DNA of 64,000 nt from Variovorax sp. ZS18.2.2 (GTDB lineage Bacteria > Pseudomonadota > Gammaproteobacteria > Burkholderiales > Burkholderiaceae_C). Made by a program: the position numbers and the translations under genes. The stretch is from assembly GCF_024701975.1 (NCBI RefSeq), contig NZ_JANLNM010000005.1, positions 372,001 to 436,000 on the forward strand, in the 5' to 3' direction. The notes below the pieces were generated by a model. That model was not told the origin of the DNA. It saw only the letters and a list, made by a program, of their open reading frames with translations, and ran no database searches. This document shows, piece by piece, positions 33,708 to 42,662 of this stretch; within the stretch, counting starts at the first letter, position 1, and the number at the start of each line of letters is the position of its first letter.

Positions 33708-35000
33708 TCACGTCCGCACTTCGCCCTGGCCGAGCACCACGTACTTGAGCGAGGTCAGCCCTTCGATGCCGACCGGGCCGCGGGCGTGGAACTTGTCGGT
33801 GCTGATGCCGATTTCGGCCCCCAGGCCGAACTCGAAGCCATCGGCGAAGCGGGTGCTCGCATTGACCATGACGCTAGCCGAATCGACCTCGCGCAGGAAC
33901 CGCTGGGCATGCACATGGTCGCGCGTGACGATGGCGTCGGTGTGGTGGCTGGAATAGCGGTTGATGTGCGCAATAGCCTCATCGACGCCCGCCACGACCT
34001 TGATGCTGATCACGGCCGCCAGGTATTCCTCGGACCAGTCGGACTCGACCGCGTCGATCAACTTGGCGGCCGGATAGGCAGCGCCACTTGCCCGCAGGAT
34101 CTGCGCCGCGGCTGGATCGCAGCGCATTTCCACTCCCTTGGCAGCAAAGATGGCGGCAATCTGCGGCAGGAAATCTTCCGCCACCACCTCCGAGACCAGC
34201 AGGCCTTCGGCGGCGTTGCAGGGGCTGTACTTCTGGGTCTTGGCGTTGTCCACGATGCGCAGCGCCATGTCGAACTCGGCCGTGTCGTCCACGTAGACGT
34301 GGCAGTTGCCATCCAGGTGCTTGATGACCGGCACCTTGGCGTCGCGGCTGATGCGCTCGATCAGCCCCTTGCCGCCGCGCGGAATGATCACGTCGACGAA
34401 TTCGGGCATGGCGATCAGCTGGCCCACGGCCTCGCGGTCGGTGGTCTGCACCAATTGCACCGCCTCGACCGGCAGGCCGGCTTCGGCCAGCGCTTCGGAC
34501 ACCAGCAGCGCCAGCGCCTTGTTCGACTCGATGGCTTCCGAGCCGCCGCGCAGGATGGCCGCGTTGCCGCTCTTGATCGCGAGGCTCGCGGCCTCGATGG
34601 TCACGTTGGGGCGGCTCTCGTAGATCATGCCGAACACGCCGATCGGCACCCGCATCTGGCCTACGCGGATGCCGCTGGGCTGCTGCTTCATGCCGATGAT
34701 TTCGCCGATCACGTCGGCCATGCCGGCGAGCTGCTCGCAGCCCAGGGCCACGGTCTCGATGACCTTCGGCGTGAGCTTGAGCCGGTCGACCATCGGGGCC
34801 GAAAGGCCGGCAGCGGTGGCGCGTTCCAGGTCCTTCTGATTGGCGACCGCCAGCACCGGGCCGGCTTCGCGCAGGCGCCGGGCGAGCGCCTTCAATGCTA
34901 TGTTTTTAGTAGCTGCATCCGCACGGGCCATGAGGAAAGCAGCGGTTTTTGCCTGCAGCCCGAGGGCCTGCATGTGCTCGCTGACGTTGAACGCATTCAT
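33708..35000 (-). CDS. proA: Glutamate-5-semialdehyde dehydrogenase (gamma-glutamyl phosphate reductase)
   Basis: A 430-residue NADPH-dependent reductase in proline synthesis, converting gamma-glutamyl phosphate to the semialdehyde. IYESRPNVTIEAASLAIKSG and ILRGGSEAIESNKAL are family blocks. The catalytic cysteine is near residue 261 in KYSPCNAAEG. The C-terminus has SVMVNASTRFADGFEFGLGA and GISTDKFHARGPVGIEGLTS. ATG at 35000 gives the usual length. It lies 80 nt downstream of holA on the same strand, the last gene of the leuS-lptE-holA-proA series. The proB kinase gene is not in the window. Confidence 0.97.
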   Translation of the reverse strand: MNAFNVSEHMQALGLQAKTAAFLMARADAATKNIALKALARRLREAGPVLAVANQKDLERATAAGLSAPMVDRLKLTPKVIETVALGCEQLAGMADVIGEIIGMKQQPSGIRVGQMRVPIGVFGMIYESRPNVTIEAASLAIKSGNAAILRGGSEAIESNKALALLVSEALAEAGLPVEAVQLVQTTDREAVGQLIAMPEFVDVIIPRGGKGLIERISRDAKVPVIKHLDGNCHVYVDDTAEFDMALRIVDNAKTQKYSPCNAAEGLLVSEVVAEDFLPQIAAIFAAKGVEMRCDPAAAQILRASGAAYPAAKLIDAVESDWSEEYLAAVISIKVVAGVDEAIAHINRYSSHHTDAIVTRDHVHAQRFLREVDSASVMVNASTRFADGFEFGLGAEIGISTDKFHARGPVGIEGLTSLKYVVLGQGEVRT

Positions 35001-35080
35001 GTCGGCATTTTCCCACGCGGACCTTCGGTCCGGCTGACGCGGGCCTTTTGATGCCTCAAGCCACCAAAGAAAGAAAAAGA

Positions 35081-36154
35081 TCAGGCGCGGCGCGCGGCGG
35101 CCGGGGCGCTGCTGCACGCGCGGCACAGCATCAGCGCCAGCCGCTGCAACGCCTGCCAGCCGCTGGCGGGCCAGTCGGGCTGCTTCAGGCCCTTGCAGAT
35201 GCCGTCCACCAGGTGGGCCGCGCGCAGCAGGCGCGCCAGCATGCGGTCGTCCAGCCGCGGCAGCACGCGCTCGAAGGCGCGCTCGCGCGGGCCCCAGATG
35301 CGGTTCTCGCGCAGCGCCATCGGCAGCGGGCGGCCGGCGGCCATGGCGTCTTTCACGCGCTTCAACGCGCGGATGTCCTCGGCGATCGTGTAGTGCACCA
35401 GCACCTCGGCCTCGCCCTCGGCCTGCAGGCCGTCGAGCATGCGCGCCACGCGCTGCGGGTTGCCCGCGAGTACCGCTTCGGAGAGCTTGAACACGTCGTA
35501 GCGCGCCACGTTGTTGACCGCGCCCTCGACCTGCTCCCAGCTCAGTTCGCCCGCCGGGTGCAGCAGCGCGAGCTTCTGTATTTCCTGGTGCGCAGCCAGC
35601 AGGTTGCCCTCGACGCGGTCGGCAAAGAACTGCAGCGTGCGCTGGCCTTCGTCGCCCGGCATCACGCGCTGGCCCTGCAGCCCGAGGCGCTGCGCGATCC
35701 ACTGCGGCAGCGCATTGCGCTCGATGGGGTCGACCTGCAGGCTCACGCCGTTGTTCTCCAACGCCGAAAACCAGGCACCGGTGCGCGTGGCCTTGTCCAG
35801 GCGCGGCAGCATCACCAGCGTGAGCGTGCTGTCGTTGCCGGGCGCGGACTCGGCCAACTGCTGCAGGGCGGTGCTGCCGTCCTTGCCGGGCTTGCCCGAA
35901 GGGATGCGGATCTCGACGATCTGCTTGTCGGCGAAGAGTGAAAGGGAGCCCCCCGCCGCCAGCACCGCGCTCCAGTCGAAGTGCGCGCCGGCCACGGTGT
36001 ACGAGCTGCGCTCGGTGTAGCCCTGCTCGCGCGCGGCGGCGCGGATGGCGTCGGCTGCCTCCTGCGCGAGCAGCGGCTCGTCGCCGTGGATCGTGTAGAG
36101 CGGCTTGAGCCCCTTCTGCAGGTGGGCCCCGAGTTGGGCGCTGGCAAGTTGCAT
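35081..36154 (-). CDS. holA: DNA polymerase III subunit delta
   Basis: A 357-residue clamp-loader subunit that opens the beta sliding clamp. The N-terminus has LQKGLKPLYTIHGDEPLLAQEAADAIR (in two parts), the typical HolA start. The central AAA-like domain contains LVMLPRLDKATRTGAWF and the C-terminal collar includes DDRMLARLLRAAHLVDGICKG. It follows lptE by 23 nt and precedes proA, a gene order common in Burkholderiales. Confidence 0.95.
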   Translation of the reverse strand: MQLASAQLGAHLQKGLKPLYTIHGDEPLLAQEAADAIRAAAREQGYTERSSYTVAGAHFDWSAVLAAGGSLSLFADKQIVEIRIPSGKPGKDGSTALQQLAESAPGNDSTLTLVMLPRLDKATRTGAWFSALENNGVSLQVDPIERNALPQWIAQRLGLQGQRVMPGDEGQRTLQFFADRVEGNLLAAHQEIQKLALLHPAGELSWEQVEGAVNNVARYDVFKLSEAVLAGNPQRVARMLDGLQAEGEAEVLVHYTIAEDIRALKRVKDAMAAGRPLPMALRENRIWGPRERAFERVLPRLDDRMLARLLRAAHLVDGICKGLKQPDWPASGWQALQRLALMLCRACSSAPAAARRA

Positions 36155-36177
36155 GGAATCGCTGCGGCGCGGGGCGC

Positions 36178-36699
36178 CTAGAGTTCCTTGACGGCCGCCA
36201 GACGGCGCATCAGCTGCTGCGCGATGTCGGCCTGCATGTCGCGGAACAGCAGTTCGGCCTCGCCTTCCTTGGCGAGCGCGTTGGTTTCGTTGAAGCTCAG
36301 GTCGCGGGTCTGCGACACCTCGGAGGCCGCGAGCAGTTCCTTGCCGGCGGGCGTCTTCAGGCTGAAGCGCACGCGCAGGCGCAGTTGCAGCTCGCGCAGC
36401 GCGCCGGCCGAATTGGTCGAGATCACGAAGCGGTCGCGGTCTTCACCCAGCACCACCAGCACCGCGTCGGCGGTCTTGGCGTCTTCCTTGGGCACCAGCG
36501 TCACCGTGCCGGCCGCGCGCAGGTCGCGCCGGATCAGGTTGATCAGCGCGGAATTGCCCTCGACCGACAGCGTCTTGAACGCGAAGACCGGCGCCTTGCG
36601 CAGCTCGAAGCCGCAGCCGGCCAGGCCCACGCTGGCGCCCACGGCCGTCAAACCGAGAAGAAAGCCGCGGCGCGGCAGCGAGGCATTGCGTTTGTTCAT
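36178..36699 (-). CDS. lptE: LPS assembly lipoprotein LptE
   Basis: A 173-residue outer-membrane lipoprotein that plugs the LptD barrel during lipopolysaccharide insertion. The signal peptide ends in lipobox LAGC with Cys29 lipidated, followed by GFELRKAPVFAFKTL, the usual LptE start. The rest has the alternating alpha/beta layout of the family. The RR pair at residues 10-11 may suggest Tat-like features but Sec export is expected. It lies 11 nt after leuS and 23 nt before holA. Confidence 0.94.
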   Translation of the reverse strand: MNKRNASLPRRGFLLGLTAVGASVGLAGCGFELRKAPVFAFKTLSVEGNSALINLIRRDLRAAGTVTLVPKEDAKTADAVLVVLGEDRDRFVISTNSAGALRELQLRLRVRFSLKTPAGKELLAASEVSQTRDLSFNETNALAKEGEAELLFRDMQADIAQQLMRRLAAVKEL

Positions 36700-36710
36700 G
36701 CTTCTATCGT

Positions 36711-39341
36711 TCAAAGGACCACGTTGACCAGACGGCCGGGAACCACGATCACCCGCTTGGGCGGTGCACCTTCGGCGAAGGCGACGAAGTCGTCGCAGGC
36801 GAGCGCGAGCTTCTCGATCTCGTCCTTGGAGGCGCCGGCCGGCACCAGCAGCTTGCCGCGCAGCTTGCCGTTGACCTGCAGCATGAGTTCGATCTCGTCC
36901 TGCACCAGTGCCTCGACATCGACCGTCGGCCAGGCCGCGTCGAGCAGGCCGCCCAGGTCCTTGTCGTAGCCAAGCTCGCTCCAGAGCTGCTGGGCGATGT
37001 GCGGGGTGGCAGGGTACAGGCAGCGCAGCAGGATGCCGAAGCCCTCGCGCAGCGCGGCCGCATCGCCCGCGCTGCCGTCGGGCTTGAAGCCTTCGAGCGC
37101 GTTCAGGAGCTTCATCGCGCCCGACACCACGGTGTTGTATTGCATGCGCTGGTAGTCGTAGTCGACCTGGCGCAGCACCGTGTGCACCTCGCGGCGCAGC
37201 GCCTGGGCAGCCTTGCCGAACGTCTGCGTGCCGGCCTTGGCCGGCGCCACGTCCGCCTGCGTCACGCCGAAATTCCACACCCGGCGCAGGAACCGGTAGC
37301 TGCCTTCGACGGCTGCGTCGTTCCACTCGAGCGTGGCTTCGGGCGGCGCGGTGAACATGGTGTACAGGCGCGCGGTGTCGGCGCCGTACTTCTCGATGAG
37401 GTCCTGCGGATCGACGCCGTTGCGCTCGCTCTTGCCCATCTTGCCGACGCCGCCGTACTCGACCTTCGTGCCGTCGGCCATGGTGCCGCCGGTGATGCGG
37501 CCCTGCGCGTCGAGCACGGGCGTGACTTCCGAAGGCGGAAAGTAGTCCTTGCCGCCCTTCTCGCTGCGCTTGTAGAAGATATGGTTGAGCACCATGCCCT
37601 GCGTCAGCAGCTTGGCGAAGGGCTCGTCGGCCTTCACCAAGCCCAGGTCGCGCATCACCTTGGTCCAGAAGCGCGCGTAAAGCAAATGCAGGATCGCGTG
37701 CTCGATGCCGCCGATGTACTGGTCCATCGGCATCCAGTAGTCGGCGCCCTCGGCCACCATCGCGGTGTCGTTCTTCGGATCGCAATAGCGCATGAAGTAC
37801 CACGACGAATCCACGAAGGTGTCCATCGTGTCGGTCTCGCGCCGCGCGGGCTTGCCGCACCTCGGGCAGACCACGCCGGCATGGAAGCCTTCGTGCTTGT
37901 TCAGCGGGTTGCCGGAGCCGTCGGGCACGCAGTCGGTGGGCAGCACCACGGGCAGGTCCTTCTCGGGGACCGGCACCGCGCCGTGCTCGTCGCAATGGAT
38001 GATCGGGATCGGCGTGCCCCAATAGCGCTGGCGGCTCACACCCCAATCGCGCAGACGCCAGGTGGTCTGCAGTTCGCCCAAGCCCTTCTGGCCGAGCGCA
38101 TGCGCCACGGCGGCCACGGCCTCCTTGTACGACATGCCGCTGAAATTGTCGGAGTTGATGGTCACGCCGCGCTGCTTGTCGCCGTACCAGTCCTGCCACT
38201 TGTGATAGTCGAAGTGCGGCTCGTCGTCGACCAGCACGACCTGGATGATCTCGATGCCGTACTTGTTGGCGAAGGCGAAGTCGCGCTCGTCGTGCGCGGG
38301 CACGCCCATCACGGCACCGTCGCCGTAGCCGATAAGCACGTAGTTGCCCACCCACACCGGCACCTGCTCCTCGGTGATCGGGTGCTTCACCGTGAGGCCC
38401 GTGGGCACGCCTTTTTTCTCCTGCGTGGCCAGCTCGGCCTCGGTGGTGCCGCCGTTCTTGCATTCCTCGATGAAGGCCGCGACCTTCGGATCGAGCGTGG
38501 CGGCGTGCGCGGCCAGCGGATGCTCGGGCGCCACGGCGCAGAAGGTCACGCCCATGATCGTGTCGGCACGCGTGGTGAACACGTACATGCGGCCGTCCTG
38601 GATCAACTGGCCGCTCGCGTCCTGGATGTCATGCGTGAAGGCGAAACGCAGGCCTTCGCTCTTGCCGATCCAGTTCTCCTGCATCAGCTTGACGCGCTCG
38701 GGCCAGCCCGGCAGCTTGTGCTGCGTGTGCTCGAGCAACTCTTCGGCGTAGTCGCTGATCTTCAGGTAGTAGCCGGGGATCTCGCGGCGCTCGACCGTGG
38801 CGCCGGTGCGCCAGCCCTTGCCGTCGATCACCTGCTCGTTGGCCAGAACGGTCTGGTCGACCGGGTCCCAGTTCACGACCTGGGTCTTGCGGTAGGCGAT
38901 GCCCTTCTCGAGCATCTTCAGGAACAGCCACTGGTTCCACTTGTAGTAGCTCGGATCGCAGGTGGCGATCTCGCGGCTCCAGTCGATCGCCAGGCCCATG
39001 GCCTGGAGCTGGCCGCGCATGTAGTCGATGTTCTCGTAGGTCCACTTGGCCGGCGGCACCCCGTTTTTCAACGCCGCGTTCTCGGCCGGCAGGCCGAAGG
39101 CGTCCCAGCCCATGGGCATCAGCACGTTGTAGCCGCTCATGCGCAGGTACCGCGTGAGCATGTCGTTGATCGTGTAGTTGCGCACATGGCCCATGTGCAG
39201 CTTGCCGCTGGGGTACGGCAGCATCGAGCAGGCGTAGTACTTCTTGCGGCTCGCGTCCTCGGTGACGCGGTAGGCATCGGCGGCGGTCCATTGCGCCTGG
39301 GCAGCGGACTCGACGTCGCTGGGTTTGTAGCTGGGGTTCAT
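36711..39341 (-). CDS. leuS: Leucyl-tRNA synthetase
   Basis: An 876-residue class I aminoacyl-tRNA synthetase charging tRNA-Leu. The HIGH-type motif is HMGHVRNYTINDM near residue 49. The editing domain occupies roughly residues 220-420. The second signature appears as KMGKSERNGVDP near residue 634 instead of the usual KMSKSKNNGVDP, an unusual substitution of the central serine by glycine. The C-terminal tRNA-binding end has LMLQVNGKLRGKLLVPAGAS. Length is normal. It heads the leuS-lptE-holA-proA series. Confidence 0.97.
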   Translation of the reverse strand: MNPSYKPSDVESAAQAQWTAADAYRVTEDASRKKYYACSMLPYPSGKLHMGHVRNYTINDMLTRYLRMSGYNVLMPMGWDAFGLPAENAALKNGVPPAKWTYENIDYMRGQLQAMGLAIDWSREIATCDPSYYKWNQWLFLKMLEKGIAYRKTQVVNWDPVDQTVLANEQVIDGKGWRTGATVERREIPGYYLKISDYAEELLEHTQHKLPGWPERVKLMQENWIGKSEGLRFAFTHDIQDASGQLIQDGRMYVFTTRADTIMGVTFCAVAPEHPLAAHAATLDPKVAAFIEECKNGGTTEAELATQEKKGVPTGLTVKHPITEEQVPVWVGNYVLIGYGDGAVMGVPAHDERDFAFANKYGIEIIQVVLVDDEPHFDYHKWQDWYGDKQRGVTINSDNFSGMSYKEAVAAVAHALGQKGLGELQTTWRLRDWGVSRQRYWGTPIPIIHCDEHGAVPVPEKDLPVVLPTDCVPDGSGNPLNKHEGFHAGVVCPRCGKPARRETDTMDTFVDSSWYFMRYCDPKNDTAMVAEGADYWMPMDQYIGGIEHAILHLLYARFWTKVMRDLGLVKADEPFAKLLTQGMVLNHIFYKRSEKGGKDYFPPSEVTPVLDAQGRITGGTMADGTKVEYGGVGKMGKSERNGVDPQDLIEKYGADTARLYTMFTAPPEATLEWNDAAVEGSYRFLRRVWNFGVTQADVAPAKAGTQTFGKAAQALRREVHTVLRQVDYDYQRMQYNTVVSGAMKLLNALEGFKPDGSAGDAAALREGFGILLRCLYPATPHIAQQLWSELGYDKDLGGLLDAAWPTVDVEALVQDEIELMLQVNGKLRGKLLVPAGASKDEIEKLALACDDFVAFAEGAPPKRVIVVPGRLVNVVL

Positions 39342-39489
39342 AGCGGTTCGGCAAGAGCCCGGCGCGGGCTGGCCGGGGAAGGCGGATTATCGCGCCCGGG
39401 CGGCGCCGTCCGCGCGGCGGACCCTAGACTTGGGGCACGCAACCCGCATGTTGCCTGGGTAACGTCTGCTTTCGTACTGCCTGAATGCC

Positions 39490-40461
39490 ATGAAACTGCT
39501 CTGGAAACCCCTGGCCCTGGGCCTCGCCGCCTGCCTCGCCACCCTGCCTGCATGGGGGCAGCCGGCGAGCGACAAGCCCCTGCGCATCGTCGTGCCCTTC
39601 GCCCCCGGCGGCGCGCAGGACGTCATTGCCCGCTACCTGGGCGCCAAGCTCACCGACAGGCTCGGCACGCCGGTGATCATCGACAACAAGGCCGGCGCCG
39701 GCGGCATCGTCGCCGCCGATGCGGTGGCCAAGGCGACCGACGGGGCCACGGTGCTGCTCGCCACGGGAGGCGCGGTCACCATCGCGCCCCACCTGCAGTC
39801 CAAGCTGCCCTATGACCCGGTGCACGAACTGGTGCCCGTGGCCCTGGTCGCCGACACGCCGATGACGCTCTCCGTGCGCACCGAAAGCCCCTACAAGACC
39901 ATCGCCGACGTGCTGCGCGACGCCAAGGCGCGGCCGGGCCAGGTCACCTACGCCTCGACCGGCAACGGCACGGTGTCGCACCTCACGGGCGCGCTGCTCG
40001 CGCAGGCGAGCGGCGTGAACCTGCTGCACGTGCCCTACCGCGGCGCGGCACCGGCGCTGACCGACCTGCTGGGCGGGCAGGTGGCGGTGATCGTCACCAG
40101 CGTCGCCTCGATCGAACCCATGGTCGCAAGCGGCAAGGCGCGTGTGCTCGGCACCTTCTCGCGTGCGGCCCTGCCCAGCATGGGCACGGCGCCCACCGTG
40201 GGCGAGGCCACGGGCCTTGCGGGCATGGAAGTGCCGGTGTGGGTCGGCGTGATGGCCCCCGCGCGCATGCCGGCCGCGGGCATCGACAAGCTCTCCGCCG
40301 CGCTGGTCGAGGTGTGCAACCTGCCCGAGACGAAGCAGCGCTTCGCCCAACTGGGCGCGGTCAACACCTGCGGCAATGCGGCGGCGCTCGGCAAGGTAGT
40401 GACAGAGGACAGCCAGCGCTGGGCCAAGGTGATCAAGCAGGGCGGAATCAAAGTTGATTGA
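39490..40461 (+). CDS. Tripartite tricarboxylate transporter substrate-binding protein (Bug family)
   Basis: A 323-residue periplasmic binding protein similar in design to the one at 6223. The signal peptide runs to about residue 24 (ATLPAWGQ). The mature start carries LRIVVPFAPGGAQDVIARYL, then VIIDNKAGAGGIVAAD, the standard Bug ligand loops. No TctA/TctB genes accompany it. The following dehydrogenase gene starts inside its last codons, so the two are co-translated, suggesting that the bound solute is a precursor or product of that enzyme. Confidence 0.93.
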   Translation: MKLLWKPLALGLAACLATLPAWGQPASDKPLRIVVPFAPGGAQDVIARYLGAKLTDRLGTPVIIDNKAGAGGIVAADAVAKATDGATVLLATGGAVTIAPHLQSKLPYDPVHELVPVALVADTPMTLSVRTESPYKTIADVLRDAKARPGQVTYASTGNGTVSHLTGALLAQASGVNLLHVPYRGAAPALTDLLGGQVAVIVTSVASIEPMVASGKARVLGTFSRAALPSMGTAPTVGEATGLAGMEVPVWVGVMAPARMPAAGIDKLSAALVEVCNLPETKQRFAQLGAVNTCGNAAALGKVVTEDSQRWAKVIKQGGIKVD

Positions 40462-41527
40462 GGCTTCGACGTACCGCGTCGGCATCGCAGGCACCGGTGC
40501 CATCGCGCTGGCCAGCGCCGCATGGCTGCGCCAGGCGGGCCACGGCGTCACGCTCTGGTCGCCGGGCGGTCAGGGCGCCGAGGCGCTACGCACCCAGCCG
40601 CTGGAAGCCGGCGGCGTGCAGCCTTGCACCGTGACGGTCGAGGTCGCCGACGATGCGGCCCGGCTCTGCCACGCCTCGGACGTGCTGATGCTCGCCCTGC
40701 CCGTCAACGGCCACAAGCTGGTGATGGACGCGCTCCTGCCCTTCCTGCGCGACGGCCAGACCGTGATCGTCAGTTCGATGGCCTCGCTGTCGTCGCTCTA
40801 TCTCCACGAAGCCGCACGGCGAGCCGGCAAGCAGCTGACGGTCGCAAGCTTCGGCACGACCGTGCTGACCGCGCGCCGCGAATCGGGCACGCAGGTCAGG
40901 GTGATGACGCGGCGCAAGGCCGTTGGCGTGTCGGCGCTTCCGGGCGTGAACGTCGCGCAGGCCGTGGCCCTCTGCACGGCGCTGTTCGGCGACGGCTTCT
41001 TCCCGCAGGACAGCGTGCTCGCAAGCGCGCTCGCCAACGTCAACCCGCAGTCGCACGGCCCGCTCGCCGTGTTCAACTGGACCCGCATCGAGCGCGCCGA
41101 GAGCTGGCCGCAGTACCACTGCATGACGCCCGGCGTGTCGCGCGCGATCGAGGCGCTGGACCTGGAACGGCGCGCCGTGGCGAAGGCCTTCGGCATCGCG
41201 CTCGGCCCCGTCGAGGAACACTTCGCGCGCTCCTTCGGCACCGCGTCGGCGCGGCTCGAGGACATCGCGGCCGAGCTGCACGCCAAGCGCGGCGGTCCGC
41301 CCGGGCCGGTGCGCACCGACACCCGCTACGTGACCGAGGACATGCCCTACGGCCTGGCCTTCGTGGAGGCGCTGGGGCAGATCGCTGGCGTGCCCACGCC
41401 CGCGACGCGGACCATCGTCGATGCCGCCTCGCTGGTCAACGGCATCGATTTCCGCGCGCAAAACGACCTGCTGGCGCCGCTGGGCCTGCGCAGCGAAAAC
41501 GTCGCAGGCCTGCTCGCGCGCCTATGA
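40454..41527 (+). CDS. Octopine/nopaline dehydrogenase family protein
   Basis: A 357-residue NAD(P)-dependent dehydrogenase. A Rossmann loop, VGIAGTGAIALASAAWL, is at residues 9-25. The C-terminal domain (SHGPLAVFNWTRIERAESWP near residue 197, ending with RYVTEDMPYGLAFVEALGQ) matches the octopine/nopaline dehydrogenase fold, which joins an amino acid to a 2-oxo acid or does the reverse. The start appears to be TTG at 40454, overlapping the preceding gene's end by 8 nt; no in-frame ATG fits before the Rossmann motif. The true substrate is unknown. Confidence 0.85.
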   Translation: MIEASTYRVGIAGTGAIALASAAWLRQAGHGVTLWSPGGQGAEALRTQPLEAGGVQPCTVTVEVADDAARLCHASDVLMLALPVNGHKLVMDALLPFLRDGQTVIVSSMASLSSLYLHEAARRAGKQLTVASFGTTVLTARRESGTQVRVMTRRKAVGVSALPGVNVAQAVALCTALFGDGFFPQDSVLASALANVNPQSHGPLAVFNWTRIERAESWPQYHCMTPGVSRAIEALDLERRAVAKAFGIALGPVEEHFARSFGTASARLEDIAAELHAKRGGPPGPVRTDTRYVTEDMPYGLAFVEALGQIAGVPTPATRTIVDAASLVNGIDFRAQNDLLAPLGLRSENVAGLLARL

Positions 41528-42115
41528 CCCGTCGGCGGGAAAGACCGGCTCGCCCAGGTTGAGCATCAGCCGGTTGGCCCAGGCGAACAGGGCCACCGAA
41601 TGGACCAGGTCGAGGATTTCCAGCTCGTCCAGCCCGACTTCTTTCAGCGCCCGGATGTCCTCGGCCGACACCTTGTCCGGCTCGGCGCCGAGCTTGATCG
41701 AGAACGCCACGATGGCCTTCTCGCGCGGCGTGGTGCCAGCCGAAGCCGGTTCCTCGAACACCTGCTCGATCACATCGTTGCGCTTGGCCAGCTGCTCGAA
41801 GCGCTGCGCATGCACCGACGCGCAGTACACGCAGCCGTTGACCCGCGACTCCACCGTGGCACCCAGCTCGCGCTCGGCGCGCGGCATGCCGCCAGGCGCG
41901 AACATGATCGCGTTGAAGGCGATGGAACGCTGCAGCAATATCTCGGGCTGATGCGCGAGCAGCAGGAAATACGGCGAGGTGCGCGCCTGCGGGCTCATCT
42001 CGTCCAGCGCGGTCAATTGGGCAGGCGTGGCGGTGTCGACGTTCACCGTGTCGAGCCACGGCTTCCACTTCAGCACCTCGGTGGTGAAGCCCTGGATGCG
42101 AATCGGAAGCGTCAT
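41522..42115 (-). CDS. Carboxymuconolactone-decarboxylase-fold (AhpD-like) peroxidase-related protein
   Basis: A 197-residue helical protein of the CMD/AhpD superfamily. The redox motif CVYCASVH provides Cys95, Cys98 and His102, as in alkylhydroperoxidases and related thiol peroxidases. It begins 4 nt before the end of the second CMD gene (ATGA overlap) and is the last gene of a three-gene operon with a flavin monooxygenase. It may resemble the family known as Avi_7169-type alkylhydroperoxidase-domain proteins; that link is from memory. The last 6 nt overlap the convergent dehydrogenase gene. Confidence 0.87.
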   Translation of the reverse strand: MTLPIRIQGFTTEVLKWKPWLDTVNVDTATPAQLTALDEMSPQARTSPYFLLLAHQPEILLQRSIAFNAIMFAPGGMPRAERELGATVESRVNGCVYCASVHAQRFEQLAKRNDVIEQVFEEPASAGTTPREKAIVAFSIKLGAEPDKVSAEDIRALKEVGLDELEILDLVHSVALFAWANRLMLNLGEPVFPADGS

Positions 42116-42639
42116 GCCGAAGCCTCCGCTGCAGCCAGCGCCTTGAGGCCCGCAACGACGCGGACCTGGTACGAGAGAAAGACGATCAGCTGGCTCAACG
42201 CCACGAGCGCTGGCGTCGACAGCCCGTGCGCCACCAGCGCCTCGATGGCGGCGCGGTCGCCCTCGATCGGGCGCGCGATGAGCTTGCCCGCGAAGTCCAG
42301 CACCGCGCGGAGGCGCGCATCGGCGAGCGAGGCGATGTCGCCGCGCTCCACCGCATCGGCCACCGCGGCGTCGGCATTCTCGGCCGCCAGTTCCTCGCGG
42401 TAGTGCGCGGCAAGGTTCGGTGCCTTCGAGACGCGGCAGGCGTGCAGCGCGACCAGCAGGCGCTCGGTGCGGGTCAGCCCCTCGACCGCGTGCGAGAACA
42501 TCGCGTCGTGGCTGCTCTGGGTGGCGGCCACGACCTTGTCGCGCTGCCGCCGCAGCGCCCAGGTCGGCTGGTTTGGCGCGAGGGGCACGGCGTCATCGAC
42601 CACGTCGATAGCCGGCAGCGCCTCGGGGAGATTCGTCAT
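42112..42639 (-). CDS. CMD-domain protein lacking the CxxC motif
   Basis: A 175-residue protein of the same superfamily as its downstream neighbour, with the TERLLVALHACRVSKAPNLA helix pair. The redox motif is absent: only Cys68 remains and no second cysteine follows three residues later, so peroxidase activity is doubtful and a structural or partner role is more likely. The family may correspond to Avi_7170-type proteins that travel with Avi_7169-type ones. It is coupled to the peroxidase-related gene by an ATGA overlap and lies 23 nt after the monooxygenase. Confidence 0.8.
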   Translation of the reverse strand: MTNLPEALPAIDVVDDAVPLAPNQPTWALRRQRDKVVAATQSSHDAMFSHAVEGLTRTERLLVALHACRVSKAPNLAAHYREELAAENADAAVADAVERGDIASLADARLRAVLDFAGKLIARPIEGDRAAIEALVAHGLSTPALVALSQLIVFLSYQVRVVAGLKALAAAEASA

Positions 42640-42662
42640 TCGGAGTCCTTGAAGAAGAAGGT

